64,000 nt of DNA from Urophycis tenuis (GCA_036785325.1 JAXIVH010000001.1:8363213-8427212), one strand, 5' to 3'; counted from the stretch's first letter, positions 1 through 12,427 are shown. Made by a program: numbers and translations. The notes: a model not told the origin generated them from the sequence alone.

Positions 1-234
1 GTCGAGCAGCTCCAGAGGAGCTGCAACACCAGAGAGGAAAATAAAGAGAGAGACAGAGTTAAGTAGGGAGGAAAGGAAAAAGAAAGTTGAAGAGGAACAG
101 AGCTAGGAGCTAGAAAAGGTGGGAGGGAGTTGTACACCCCACGCTAGGACACGGTTAAATAATAATAATAATAATAAATAATAATAATAAAATAATTTTA
201 AAAAGTAGAAAACTCCTTATTATAAGAAGTAACC
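1..234 (+). other. Retroviral leader (purine-rich), with hairpin and AAT repeat
   Basis: Non-coding sequence ahead of gag. Bases 6-24 form a perfect 8-bp stem with a 3-base loop, and the following 100 bases are strongly purine-rich. An (AAT)n microsatellite runs from about 158 to 196. Gag starts at the ATG at 235, preceded by 'aaacc'. Leaders of gammaretroviruses carry packaging stem-loops, so the hairpin could be a relic of one, but this is inference. Confidence 0.5.
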
Positions 235-2131
235 ATGCCAGCATCAGCGGTAGAAATACTATGTAAAAATAACCCCTTAAATAAAGATGAAATAATAAAA
301 ATTTCAGAAAAATGGGAAAAAAGAACCGCTAAACAAGGAACAAAATGGCCAAAGGAAGGGACATTTGATGTGGTTCTGTGTGAGGAGATGGAAGTAATGA
401 TAAAAAATTACAAGTGTAACAAAACAGGAAAGAAATCAGTGGAGAAAAGGGAAAGAGAAAAGCTGATATTGTCCATGTTTAAGAAGGAAGGAGAGAATTG
501 GAGGAAAAAAGAAAAGGTAACAAGAGAAATGGTCAATAGGGCCGAACAACCAAAACCACCACCCCTTAAAAAGTGTCCACCACCCTACCACACAGGATTA
601 TACCCACTGATTTCAGGAACAGTAGATATAAAAGGAGAGATAGAAATTGACAGAGAAAATGAGGATCATGAAGAAAAATGGGGACCACACATACACATGG
701 ACTGTTACAAAGGGGTTAAAGGAGCGGTAAAGGAATGGGATAGTGACAGTGAAAGAGATGAGAGGGATAGTGATAGGAGGGGTTATGATATGTATGCAAG
801 ACAAGGTAGTTCAGCAACTCAGATAGGAAAAAAACCTTCTAGAAAACCTAGGGAGGGAGAGAAGGAATGCAGCTGGGAGGGGGGCCCACCACCCAGATGC
901 AGTGACATCCCTCACAGCCCCCTAGTGGCCGAACTACAGGAAGAACTTAGGAAATCACAAAAGGAGAGGAGGAAAAAAAAGTTATGCAGGCGTTTATCCT
1001 ATTCTGGTTAAGGGACAACAAGCTCAGTATGTCCCATGGGGATCACAGGACCTAGAGGGATTAGTATCTAGACTCCCTAACATACACAATGGGGCTTCAA
1101 AATGGATCAGGATATTTGAGGAGAATACAGTAGGGAAGTTGATGGCGGTGGGGGATCTGAAGGCTTTGTTGGCTAGAGTGCTAGGTATTGCCAAGATGGA
1201 GAGTGTACTGCAAAATGGGGGTCTGCAACATCTACTGGATGAAGGCGTTGATGGAACAACGTTTGACATCTACCGATCAAACACCTGGGCGGCGCTAAGA
1301 AGTGAATACCCAACCCATGTGGACCACAAGAACCTGAGGGGCTCCATAATCGGTGACACAGAGAATCCTGCATCCTTCCTGGAGAAGCAAGTCATGAGAT
1401 GGAGATTGGAAACAGACCGAGACCCAGAGCAAGACCCACTGGTCTCCATCCTGTTTAGAACCTCCATAATAGAGACAATGCCTAGCTCAGTTCGGAACAA
1501 GCTAGAAGATGTGGTGGGACTGATCTCATCAAAGTCTCATAAAGAGTTCAGCGATCATCTGGTCCATGCAGTGGAAAGATATCGTCAAAATGAACAAAAA
1601 ATGCAAGAACAAAGCAGAGAGGTGCAGAGAAAGTTATCTCAGCTCCAGTTGGAGGAAATAACAAGAAAGGACAAAGACAAGAAAAAACAGGCGGTCGTTG
1701 CAGAGTCAGCTACAATGACACCCGTTGTCCAGCAGCCCCCACCTCAGATGAACATTTCTGCAGTTCCACAGCAGACATCCTCTCCCCTAGTGCAACAGCC
1801 TCAGGCCCAAGGGTTACCCACCACACCAATTTTCAATGTATTCACCCAGAGTAGAGAACAAGGGACTAACAATGGGTATAGGCAGAGACAGTTTAATCAA
1901 TACAGAGGACCACAGGGTCAGCCAAGATATGGCCAAAGACAGGGGCCACCCAATCAGTTCAGAAGGTTCAATGAATGTTGGTCATGTGGACAGGATGGTC
2001 ATATGAGCAGGAACTGTCCAACAGTTCCTTTCCAACCAGTTCAGCAACAGAGACAGAGGGGACAGAGACAGCAAAGGCAGGAAGAATATAATCAGTACCC
2101 AGCAGGACCCTGGATGGGTCAAGGTTACTAG
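235..2131 (+). pseudogene. gag: Retroviral Gag polyprotein, frameshifted
   Basis: The first part (235-1011, 258 aa) is a lysine/glutamate-rich matrix-like region. It carries a PPPY late-domain motif at residues 115-118, which in retroviruses recruits the ESCRT budding machinery. The reading then moves to the +2 frame: capsid-like sequence (a 'YVPWGSQDLEGL' stretch typical of gammaretroviral capsid N-termini) is readable from about 962 without a start codon and runs to the UAG at 2129. The frame change coincides with an A8 run at 973-980, so a slippage indel is the likely cause. The C-terminal part has a coiled, charged segment (residues 145-185 of the 1139 ORF), a Pro/Gln-rich linker and one CCHC knuckle (Cys280, Cys283, His288, Cys293). 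No N-terminal myristoylation glycine follows the first Met. Confidence 0.85.
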
Positions 2132-2190
2132 GGCTGCCCAGAGAATCCACAAGGGGAGGGTCAGCATGTAGCAATTACGAAACAGGCTGA
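2129..2190 (+). promoter_or_regulatory. Gag-pol UAG readthrough context
   Basis: The gag frame ends in TAG followed directly by G, and the same frame stays open through 35 codons into the protease. Murine-leukaemia-type viruses make Gag-Pol by reading through a UAG-G stop with a downstream pseudoknot. The downstream bases here are GC-rich and could pair (GGGC with GCCC at once after the stop), but I have not folded them. Inference from arrangement. Confidence 0.55.
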
Positions 2191-4271
2191 TGAGGAACCA
2201 ATACTGCAGGTTCTAGTAAATGATAGAGGCACACCAATGATGGCAGATACTGGAGCAACTTACACATGTGTAGGTTCAAAATATGCCTCTCACCTCCCAA
2301 TGGCGAAAAAATTTATCAAAACTGTAGGATTCTCGGGACAAACACAGTTAATACCAGTGACAGCTCCAGTAACGCTACAATTACATGGACGTACAGCTAA
2401 AATACCCATTTTGGTATCGGACACCACGCCGGTCAATCTAATAGGGAGAGATGCATTATGTAAATTAGGAATACAAATATTATGCACACCTCAAGGCATA
2501 CTAATTGACACTACAGGGACATCTCAAATGATGCTATCAGAGCCAGACACAGCAAATGTCTACTGGATAGGAAACATTCAAGAACAGGTAAATGCAACAA
2601 TGACAAAATGGGGTACCTACATCAGAGCTGCGTATGCACACGGTGTATGTCATTTGTTCGGAGCAGTATGGAAAATGAGGGGATTTAAGAAAACAGATGG
2701 GTCTCCCATATTACATTGTGATCAGATTGTGGAATTGATGTCAGCACTGTTATTGCCCAAGCAAGTGGCAATAATCAAATGTCAGGCTCATAAGAAAGGT
2801 CATGATTATGTAATCAAAGGTAACAATGCTGCAGATGAGGCTGCCAGGGTAGCCTCGAACACTAGCAGGGCGGTCCAGGCAGTATTGGTCATGCCTGAAG
2901 CTGCGCCTACTGAAGAAGATGTTGTCCGCATGCAAGAAAAGGCTGGAGTCTATGAACAAAACATGTGGCTAAAGAGGGGTGCTGCACGTACCCCCACAGG
3001 GTTATGGAGAACTCATGATGGGATGATGTTGGCGCCTACGGCGTTGTTAGGTTTACTTATCACTAATGCGCATGGTTTTGACCATTGCGCAAGGGGGGAA
3101 GTAATGAGGAAAATTCGCCAACAAGGTTTTTGGTCACCATACTTGCAAACAATGGTTGATAATCAACTTAATGAATGTGAGATATGTGCAAAAAACAATG
3201 TAAGGAAAAACAATCACAACTCCATTGGGACACATTCCTACACCTGAGGGACCATTTAGACATTTGGTCTTAGACTATGTGGATATGATTAAGAAGGTGA
3301 ATGGAAAAAGGTACATGTTAGTGGTCATAGACAGATTTAGCAGATGGGTGGAAGCAGTCCCATCAAAAGATCAAAGTGCAGCTACTGTAATCAAATTCTT
3401 GACGAGAGAAGTTATGCCGAGGTTTGGAATTCCGACAGAAATAATCTCAGATAATGGTTCAGCATTTATCCAGAAAACTGTAAAACAAGTAATACAGCAT
3501 CTACACATCAAACAAAGGTTGGGTTGTGTGTATCATCCTCAGTCACAGGGAATGGTGGAAAGGGTGAATGGCACACTTAAGACAAAAATAAATAAAATAT
3601 GTGCAAGTGCCAAAATGAATTGGATTGATGCACTACCACTAGCACTAATGACTTATCGCATGCAAGCTAACAGAATGACGCATCTAACTCCGCATGAAAT
3701 GCTTACGGGTCGACCCATGCCTGCACCTACGCTTAGAGGACCCCACAAGGGCCCTCCATTGGAACAATTACAATTGGAAATAAGGGAATATGTCAGACAA
3801 CTAACTGCTATACACAAGCTTATATTCAAACAGGAAAAAAACAGAGCTCCAGAGCCGGAAGAGGACCCTCCAAGGGGGGTGGAGCCCGGTGACCAGGTCT
3901 ACATAAAAGTGTTCCGGAGAAAGTGGAATGAGCCAAGGAGAGACGGACCATTCAAGGTGATCAGAGCAACGCCAACTGCCATCCAGGTTGAGGGAAACAC
4001 CACCTGGTACCACCTCAATCACTGCACAAGAGTCACCCAGCCAAGGACAAGAGAGGAGCCAGGGAAAGATCAGGATGCTGACGCATCCAGACCCAACCAA
4101 TCGCCCCAGAAGGACCAGACCCAACCCAGCCAGGAGCAACTGCACCCAGCCGAGGATGCTGAAGCAGATGACCATGTTCCTGATACTCTACAGCCTCTGG
4201 CAGATTCCATTGGCCCAAGGGTGGAGCCAAAGGACGGAGGAAGCACCAATGACACAACAGGACTGGAGTAG
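2132..4271 (+). pseudogene. pol: Retroviral Pol: protease, RNase H remnant, integrase; RT deleted
   Basis: In the ORF from 2237 (336 aa), an aspartic protease occupies residues 1-95, with active site DTG at 4-6 and the flap/C-terminal 'LIGRD' at 68-72. The text then jumps at about residues 110-128 straight to RNase H (125-208, 'KCQAHKKGHD', final catalytic Asp200). The whole RT domain, roughly 500 codons in relatives, is absent. At the position of the third RNase H Asp the sequence reads 'YIRAAYAHG', so that Asp looks lost. The integrase zinc domain keeps His279, His283, Cys314 and Cys317. The frame shifts near 3225. The integrase core then follows (3225-4271, 348 aa) with Asp17, Asp76 and Glu112 in the expected DDE order, plus a C-terminal domain and a Pro/Gln-rich tail overlapping env. 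Confidence 0.87.
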
Positions 4272-7134
4272 CCAGATATCAAGAGACAGTACTAGGGATA
4301 ACATGAGAGTGTCGCAGGAACAGCCGGTTCTGAGGTATTTGAGACGAGTAAGCCAAATAAGGGAGAAAAGGTCAAAAAGAGTGGTCTTACAAGCCCAAAT
4401 ACCCTCTCAAGAACTAAAATCAAGAGAACAAATTACTTTTGAGGTAGAGTTAGGAGAGACAATGCTATGCTTGGTAGGCTTTCACCAGGAATACGGTCCA
4501 TTTGATATTGGACAAGGTCGGTGTAAAATAGGTATCCAGAAAGGTCGTATACATTGGTGTTTGACAGTAACATTAGAAGATCAGCAGGACCATTTAAAAG
4601 ATAAATATAAACTAGGAATGAGGAAAGGTGAGTTTCCAAATGTAGAGTGGGAAACAAAAGTAGATCTTCAACCGAAAACCAAAGATCTCTGTACAACACA
4701 AGAACAAAATAGCACTGTGGCTCTAACCAAACAAAATGAATCAGAGAAAATGATAATGCCAATCATTACTACACCAGAGAATACCCCAATTACTGACAAA
4801 GTAGAGTTAACTACAGGTTCTGATAAAATAGCTACAACCTCAGTTGTGAATGAAATAAAAGAGATTCCAGTTATCAGTACATTGGAAACAGTCTCAGTTG
4901 CAAGTAACCTGACACCAACCATAGCCACAGCCAAGCCGGATATCCTAACAACAAGGGATGAAACGAAGATTGTAAATGGTCCAACAACCTTAACGACCAT
5001 TAGTACAGAAGCCAATTCATGGGACAGAGACAGGACAGTAGAAGTAACAATGACTCCAAAAGAGAATGAAGTGACTATGGAGCCAACTACAATATTAATG
5101 ATGGATAGGACTGCAGCAGTAACAATCACTTCTGAAAGTAAGCCAATTTACATAAAAAACTCAACTCGGATTTCTGAGATAATAGGCCCAAACTCTGAGA
5201 CCTCAATTACTAATAACTCAAGTGAAACTTTGGACTCAATTAAATCAGAAGAAGCCGCAGTGACACCAGAACAAAAAAGTAGTTCAACTGTAGCTATAGA
5301 GATACCAATACCCACCTTGGAAATGATTGATAAAATAACAAGTCCCGCCTTAAAGGTTGAAACAATAACAACAAACGATAAAGTAGCCATTTTTCAGACA
5401 AAAGTGCCCGCAACAACAACCCCAAACGCAAGGATAATGGACAATGTAAAAGAGAAGGATGATCGACTCCCTATAACAAAAAAAACGGCGAGAGCCATAA
5501 AACAGGACATATTTGTAAAACAGGATACATCTGATCACTACGAACGCAAAATTAAAGTAACAACAGTAGACCGGTTGTATGATCAAGCAATAGAAAATAG
5601 TTGGTATAAATGGGTGGAGTTCACTGGGAAACAGATTGATGCAGATAATTGCTATTTATGTAGTAAAAACCGTCAACGTGCATTATACGTAGTAAACTAT
5701 GAACACGACTGGGAAGAATGCAGAACCAGCGAGACACAGATCCAAGGAACAGAGGAAGAAGTGGCGGAAAAACTAGCTAACCTAAATAAGTTACGAGCAA
5801 CAACGAGTATATCCGCAGACAAGGATCAATATCATCACGAGTTGTGTCCACTACGATGTTTAATGTTTCTAGGAACAGAAAGGTTCACCCGATATTTGGC
5901 CCAAAAACAATGGCCTGTGGGAATTATAATGAACAGGTGTATAGAAATGGACGTAACTCTGACCCACGAAGTAGGCAAAGCAACACTTCCATTAGGAACA
6001 GATTTTAATATAGAGGAAGGATTAGACTGTTATCAAAACGACCAAAAGCTCAACAAAGGCATTTATGTGGGTCGTGTGGAAGAAGCTAAGTGTAAAACAA
6101 TCTGGAATGTTGCCATGTATGACACCGACAAACACCCACCACATATGATAAAAAGTGATAAACATCCAACAGACCCTGCCCGAATTGCAGCGGAATAATT
6201 TATGGCGAACATGTGGTGGGAAGGTGCATTACTAGAGCAGGATAAAGTAGTAGCAGACCATTTTTGGATCTGTGGAAGCAAAACTATTCGCACCATACTA
6301 CCTGAGCAGTGGTATGGAAGGTGTGCAAGAGTACGAGTTGTAACGGAAATTGTAATACTTCCAGCATTAGACAGGATTGTAAACAAGTCAGAGACAAATG
6401 GGTTAGATAGACAAAAAAGAGGATACACACCGGATAAGGGAGTCAAAATTAATAAAATAGGACAACCCACAGGTATACCAAGCAGATTCAAGGCCAGGAA
6501 CGAAGTAGCAGCAGGATTTGAAGCTATCCTGCCAATAATAGGACTAGTGAAAAACGCTGAATGGATTAACTACATTTATTATAATCAACAGCGGTTTATT
6601 AATTGTACGGATGACGCTCTTTCCGCCTTAGGTGAACAGTTGAAAGCCACAAGTGCTATGGCTTTGCAAAACAGGCAAGCACTAGATTGGCTCTTAGCGG
6701 AGAAGGGAGGAGTGTGTGAACTCATAGGCGAAATGTGTTGCACCTTTATCCCAGATAATACTGCGCCAAACGGAACGTTCACACTTGCCATGAATAAACT
6801 CAAAAGGCTAAGACAGGAGGTTAAAGACAATGCGGGATATGGGAAAGATTGGTTGGCATGGCTAGAATTGCGTATGGGAAAATGGGGAGCAATACTGGCT
6901 CAGCTAGGAGCAATTCTTTTGATTGTACTCACAATAATGGGATTGATTTTTTGTTGTTGTATTCCAGTACTAAGGTCCATGCTAGAATCTAGGCTAAATA
7001 AACAAATGCTTGTTACGTCCAAAGCCATAGGCATAGTTGAGGAGAAAAGAATAGAATGGGAGTATATTGGGAACAAACGCCAGAGTGCTCATGGTGATGA
7101 TGAGGAGGAGGAATGTGAACAAATGCTAGTTTAA
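4156..7134 (+). pseudogene. env: Retroviral envelope glycoprotein, interrupted by one stop
   Basis: The preferred start is the ATG at 4156, which opens a signal-peptide-like hydrophobic stretch ('MFLILYSLWQIPLAQG'); upstream Met codons in this frame lie in sequence encoding the integrase tail in another frame. The surface subunit contains an unusually long Thr/Ser/Ile/Glu-rich region (about 4700-5520), a CXXC motif (5650-5661) as in gammaretroviral SU, and several Cys-containing segments. TAA at 6196-6198 breaks the frame; the same frame resumes at once (ATG 6202). A furin-type RQKR site lies at 6409-6420. The TM subunit then has a heptad-like region, a CX6CC motif (Cys 6715-6717; CysCys 6736-6741), a membrane span at about 6880-6975 with a CCC cluster, and a short acidic tail. 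The second half by itself could be translated only as an unanchored-start fragment. Confidence 0.87.
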
Positions 7135-7843
7135 TCCTTGAGGAACACTTGGACTATGAGGAGGTTCACATTGATCATGTTGGTAGCCTTTCCAAGTGAA
7201 GCTGTGTCAACAATCTGAAGGCAAAGAAACATCGACAACAACATTGCCCAACAATCTCTACATTTTTTGTTTTGCATGATAAAAGTAGTTTAGGTTGATT
7301 ATTAGTATAATTTGTTAGAAATATACACATATGTTTCAACTTATAGTAGTGTGATAGTTTTGACTTGATAATTGTTGAATTAGCAAGTCATTTAGTAGTT
7401 TTATATTTTGTGTGTTTTTTCTTTTTGATTTACCTGATATTCATCTGTTTATCACATTGTCACCATTTCACGATATGTTCATTGATTGTTGAATGCTGAA
7501 TTGGATTTTCATGTGATATGACGAGAAACAGTCCCACTGAAGGAGGTTTTTCCTACAAGAGAAAGGTTTACTCCAGGAGGACTGAGGAGGTGCATGGGGA
7601 TTTTTACTACATTCCTGTAATTGGGCATTAGGACAGGGAAGTAGATGTTTATCCCAATGTACCTCGTGATGAAGGCCTGAGTCTCTGATGAGAGCCACAT
7701 TTGATGGTCGGAGAACTTGAAGTCTGAATCACTATGTCACTATGAAATGTGATTATCAGTTCACACTTATAAGAAACTAATACCAAAGGTTGTAATATGT
7801 AGTCATACTTTTTGGGACTTGGTAAGCCCCAAAGGGGGGAATA
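7135..7843 (+). other. Post-env non-coding region with polypurine tract
   Basis: About 700 bases with no supported ORF lie between env and the LTR, which is long for a simple gammaretrovirus. It ends in a polypurine tract (AAAGGGGGGAA at 7831-7841) immediately before the inferred LTR start, as in other retroviruses. Confidence 0.6.
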
Positions 7844-8400
7844 TGGAAGATATTAACCAAGTTAAGACTAGTACAATTGTTGGGTTTTCCATGTAAAGCA
7901 TGAACTAACTGTGGAAGGAAACAGATGGCCACTCATAGATACTCCCTGTGTTCAACTCAAGGTACACTTCCTGGTTCACCCCATGTTATCTTTAAGGTGC
8001 CTGTTTAAATGCTTAGTGGACAAAACAGACACAATTGGAGGATGGGGTGCCTATATGAGATATGCTGATGGGGTTTCAGCAGTAAAGGAAGTAAGGGCCG
8101 TTTTTGTATAGTATGCAATGTTTAAGGTGCTGACAACATGTTTGGAAAACAGGATAAAAAGGGACACACGGGGGGTGTGTGGCAGTCACTTTGCAAACCG
8201 ACTCAGGCTTTGTGTTGCTTCGCTGCAAGCGATAATAAAGTCTTGATCATTCAAACTGCGGCCTCCCAGAACCCTCTTACCTTTGTTAAGATATGTGCTT
8301 TAGCCACCACACCACTCATCACACTTCCTGATTCTGCATTTCTAACTCACATGTGCGTCTGTCCCCGTGTGCCCGACAAAACCTGTTCTACTTGCTACAC
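7844..8400 (+). repeat. 3' LTR of the provirus (approximate)
   Basis: Placed by the polypurine tract and a TG start at 7844. It contains a TATA-like ATAAAAAG (about 8154) and an AATAAA polyadenylation signal (about 8234), in U3-R-U5 order. The right end is not fixed because the 5' LTR is not in the window. Confidence 0.55.
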
Positions 8401-9690
8401 ACAAAATGTCTACTTCTGAAGCGTGATACCTGCAATTCTTTGGTTAGCTAATCAAATAAAAACTGGGATTTATGGAAAGGTTCTGTAGGTAAGATTCAAG
8501 AGTTCCAAAGACAGCAGAGCAGAGTGTACAATTTTAGAAACCAAGCAAAAAACCCACCCCCCTGCTTCCTTTTTTGCTACACTTCTCCTCTATTGAGAAC
8601 CATTGCGTTCAGGCACCTGCAATTGACAGGCTGTATGGCCTCCACAAACTACTCAGGGATGAGATGCTCCGATTTGTCAGAAGTCAGCCCGGAGTGGCCT
8701 AAAATCTAAATTCGCTATATAGGTCGCTATATATAGAGGTAAGGGCAGTCAACTCAAAACTCAAAAGTTAAAAGTTACTGCGTGAAAAGGCTGACATGCT
8801 GGTGTGGTACAAAGGCCCAAAGCCTCCCATTGTTGTCCTCAAAGGAGACCCAGCCATAGGTTTGCAAGACACATGAGGGCTGTGCTAAAGTAGGCATCAT
8901 CTCTGGCAAGGTGGCGTGTTCATTGACACCTATTGTAGACAATAATATATGTGACTGTTGGTTTTGGCTATTGGCCATTATTTTAATGGCCGTCATATAA
9001 AGCATCAGTGCCATGCGGCAACATCATGTCAATCATCTTCTTTTGTTTAATGTGCACATTTGTGCCTTCTGACTAATGCATAGAAGGTGTGTCGTTTTTT
9101 TGTGGATGGGGGGGGGCAGCGGCAGTTGTTTGTATAACTGGGTAATGTAAGAGATTAATAACAGCCTTTATGTGGATATGATTTAGGAAAATCCTATTGG
9201 TCGACTTACCTTGTGCAAATTTAGCTCTTTGAGTTTTTTCTTCTGTATAACCATGGGTAGAGGAAGCAGACATGGTTACAAATCACAAACTCATCACCTG
9301 GAACTTCACATTGCCAACAATCCAACAACCGCAACAAGGGAAAACAAATTCCCCTTTTTTCTTAATATTTCTTAAGGCACCCAGGAATGAAGGAAGGTGC
9401 ATGTGACTTTTCTCATTTCTGTTTCAGAATTTTTCACTCGTATCAAACCAGATCTAATCTGATCTACATTCAAGAGACATGTATAATTTCAGCATGGAAT
9501 GCAAGCAGAGAATGTAATCTGATTTCAACAATGCCATCACACATGTTGGCATGACTCAATAAAGGCTTTAAATAGATTGTGATTTGTAAGTGTGAGTGTT
9601 TGTTCTGCAATCTTCAAAAAGATGGTGATATCCATCAGTTGACAAAGGAACAGCTCTAATCTGGATTGTTACCATAGAGTATGTAACAAC

Positions 9691-9724
<34 letters not shown>

Positions 9725-9880
9725 TTACCTGTTTGTATGCATACAACTCCTTGTGGGCTTGGTGGCATAATCTATAAAGAATGGAAGGGGAAAAAAATCC
9801 TGGATTAGAAACTGATCCAATAAGGAAAACAAAAGGAAATTTAGACAATTATCAGGCCAATATACCTGAAAGGAGAGTAG
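8401..9880. other. No gene seen; anonymous sequence
   Basis: Only short chance ORFs. Contains a (TG)n run at about 9690-9722 and an (AAT)n run at about 9885-9918 that abuts the L2 element as its tail. Confidence 0.5.
9690..9722. repeat. (TG)n microsatellite
   Basis: Pure TG dinucleotide run of about 16 units, read directly. Confidence 0.95.
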
Positions 9881-9884
9881 CATT

Positions 9885-11318
9885 AATAATAATAATAATG
9901 ATAATAATAATAATAATACATCTGATTTATATAGCGCTTGCTATGGTACTCTAAGACGCTTTACATATTTGCCCTATCAAACTAAACAATAGAACTTATT
10001 AAGACTAGGATAAAGTTAGGTGGGGAAGGCTAGTGTGAAAAGGTGTGTTTTAAGTGCAGATTTGAAAGAAGAGAGGGTTGGGGAGATTTTGATGTGGGAG
10101 GGGAGCGAATTCGAGAGGGTGGGGGTAGCAACTGAAAAGGCCCGATCACCCCAAGTCCGGCGCTTAGTCTGGGGGACTTGCAGCAGGTTGGCAGAGATGG
10201 ACCTGAGGGACCGGGAGGGGGCATGGTGATGGAGGAGGTCGGCGAGGTAGGGGGGGGGGCAAGGTTGTTGAGGGCCTTGTAGGTGGTGAGTAAGATTTTG
10301 AAGTTGATTCAGTGTTTAATTTGAAGCCAATGGAGTTCACGGAGGACAGGTGTGATGTGTTCTCTGGAGCGGGTACCGGTGAGGAGGCGTGCAGCTGAGT
10401 TCTGGACATATTGGAGTTTATTGAGGACTTTGTTGGTGGTGCCATAGAGAAGACTGTTGCAATAGTCAAGCCTGGATGAAATGAAAGCATGGATGAGTGT
10501 CTCAGCAGCGGTAGTTGACAGGTTGGGGTGGAGGCAGGCGATGTTTCGGAGGTGGAAAAAGGCGGTTTTGGTAATATGGTTGACATGGGGGAGGAAGGAG
10601 AGAGTGGGGTCCAGGATAACTCCAAGGTTACGGATTTTGGTGGAGGGGGTGATGGTGGAGCCGTCAATGTTAAGGGTGAAGTTCTGAGTAGAGTGGGTGA
10701 GGGAGTCAGGACCAATGATGAGAACTTCGGATTTGTCGGAGTTGAGTTTGAGAAAGCTATGTTGCATCCAGGTCTTGATGTCAGTCAAACAGTTGGAGAG
10801 GGTTGAGAGGGTAGAGGGAGTGATGGTTTTGGAGGGGAGGTAAAGCTGTGTGTCATCGGCATAACAGTGGAACCTGAGGCCATGGTGACGGAGGATCTGA
10901 CTAAGTGGAAGCATGTACAGAATGAAGAGGAGTGGACCAAGCACAGAACCCTGGGGGACACCGTGGATGAGAGGAGTAATGGCTGATTGACAGTTGTTGA
11001 TGGCGATGAATTGATGTCTGTCGGAGAGATAGGATCTGAGCCAGGAGAGGGCAGTGCCAGTGATGCCAAGGGTGGATTGGAGACGGGAGATGAGAATGGA
11101 GTGGTTGATCGTGTCAAAGGCAGCACTGAGGTCAAGGAGGATGAGGATATTGAGGAAGCCAGTGTCAGAGGATAGCAGAAGGTCATTGGTCACTTTGAGG
11201 AGTGCAGTTTCTGTACTATGTTTGGAGCGGAAACCGGATTGGAAGAGTTCGAAGAGGTCATTGGTGTCTAGGTAGGTGATGAGTTGTTTGGCAACAACAC
11301 GTTCCAGGATTTTGGACA
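9885..11318 (-). mobile_element. L2-clade LINE, 5'-truncated
   Basis: On the minus strand a reverse transcriptase fragment (11193-10309, 294 aa) shows the motifs 'LLDLSAAFDTINH', 'GVPQGSVLGPLLF' and 'CYADDTQLYL' followed by 'FLKLNSDKSEVL', the usual order of L2 (Maui-like) RT. Coding similarity continues in shifted frames to about 9990 (10715-10164), so at least one frameshift is present. The element ends with a 'GCGCTATATAAAT' 3' segment and an (ATT)n tail at 9885-9918, as L2 elements do. The 5' side stops near 11318 before the endonuclease. Dead on arrival or decayed. Confidence 0.85.
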
Positions 11319-12170
11319 GAAAATAAATAAATATGGCCTTCTTACAATGTCACGCTCTGTTGATACCAGTTATTTAAATGTACTGCATGAATTTATCAGA
11401 CAGTTATGGTAACGTTGTTGTTATGAAATACATTTCTACTTATTATTGGGCACATCTCCAAACTTATTAGTCACTGTAAAACAACAATATGCATAACAAC
11501 ACTTCTCTCTTTCAGGTTTGTTATTTTGCATCACCGTATTTTGTAGAGGAAAAAAACATCTATAAATTAGGAAACAGAATTGCGTTGGGCATATGGGAAC
11601 ATCTAATAGAGGGCATGTTCAATATTTCAAGGAAAGTTATTTTTCAGCTGTTGATGCAGTTTGTAAACATATCATATCATATACATCAAATATTAAATTA
11701 TTAACATTACATTATTTTAACATTCTGAAAATAAAAAGATAAACAACTTAATTGATGAAGGAACCTATTCTTGTATGTTGTCAACCAAACATGTGAACAG
11801 AGAGCAGTCCACCAATCACAAAAGAAACCGTACACTACTGCACTGACAAAATGGTTTTGATGAATAAAATATGGGCTAACAACATACAACAACAACAACC
11901 ACAACAAACAACCAATAGTAAACAATAGAGAGAATGGAAGAGTCTGGACACAGAGCGAGAAAATAGAGGGCGTAAATGTTTGAGCAGGGAAGGTTATAAG
12001 GGGAGCACAGTGTGAGGAAGAGAGATAAGAGATTCATAGTTATATGAGATTTACCTCCATAATAAGTAACCTTAACCTCTCGCTGCAGTGTGAGAGGAAT
12101 CTGCAATACAGGCAGCACACACTAGCAGAGGTACTGACATTCTGAAACAGACCGCCATGTAAGGGTGCAC
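11319..12170. other. No gene seen; AT-rich sequence
   Basis: No ORF with recognisable content; contains CAA-rich low-complexity sequence near 11885-11915. Confidence 0.5.
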
Positions 12171-12179
12171 ACGGTGGCA

Positions 12180-12245
12180 AAAATATCCGTGGGGAGAGAG
12201 TGATCAGACCCCGCTTGGATGTTTTATTGTTCCCTGATGATTATC
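12180..12245 (+). repeat. Fragment matching the HARBI1-like coding sequence at 14630-14695
   Basis: About 60 bases starting 'gtggggagaga' and containing 'cagaccccgcttggatgtt' recur at 14634-14693, where they are part of a Harbinger transposase N-terminus. The matching stretch ends after 'tgatgattatc'. It is therefore an orphan Harbinger fragment. Confidence 0.7.
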
Positions 12246-12427
12246 ATTTATCTTAACAATATTCTCAGCCCATGTGTTATATTTTGTTTTTTTCCTTCGT
12301 TATATTTATACAGTACTGTGGAAAAGTTTTAGGCAGGAAACACCAGCAGGCTTCCCTATAGTCAACAACATGTCCTTATGGTCAATATTTAAGTGACTAT
12401 TAAAAACAACATGAACATTGCTAAGAG

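Larger units (their letters stand above)
1..8400 (+). mobile_element. Endogenous gammaretrovirus-like provirus, 5' LTR outside window
   Basis: Gene order is leader, gag, protease, RNase H remnant, integrase, env, polypurine tract and 3' LTR. Class I (gamma/epsilon-like) affinity rests on four visible traits: gag and protease share one frame separated by a single UAG; the nucleocapsid has one CCHC knuckle; env overlaps the end of integrase; and the transmembrane subunit has a CX6CC motif. The copy is defective: a frameshift in gag, loss of the whole reverse transcriptase, a frameshift inside integrase and an in-frame stop in env. The window starts inside the leader, so the primer-binding site and 5' LTR cannot be examined. 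The right edge is uncertain because no TSD partner is available. Confidence 0.88.

Noticed and set aside
3801..4282. Minus-strand ORFs opposite integrase and env
   Set aside because: Shadow frames of the retroviral genes with no recognisable content.
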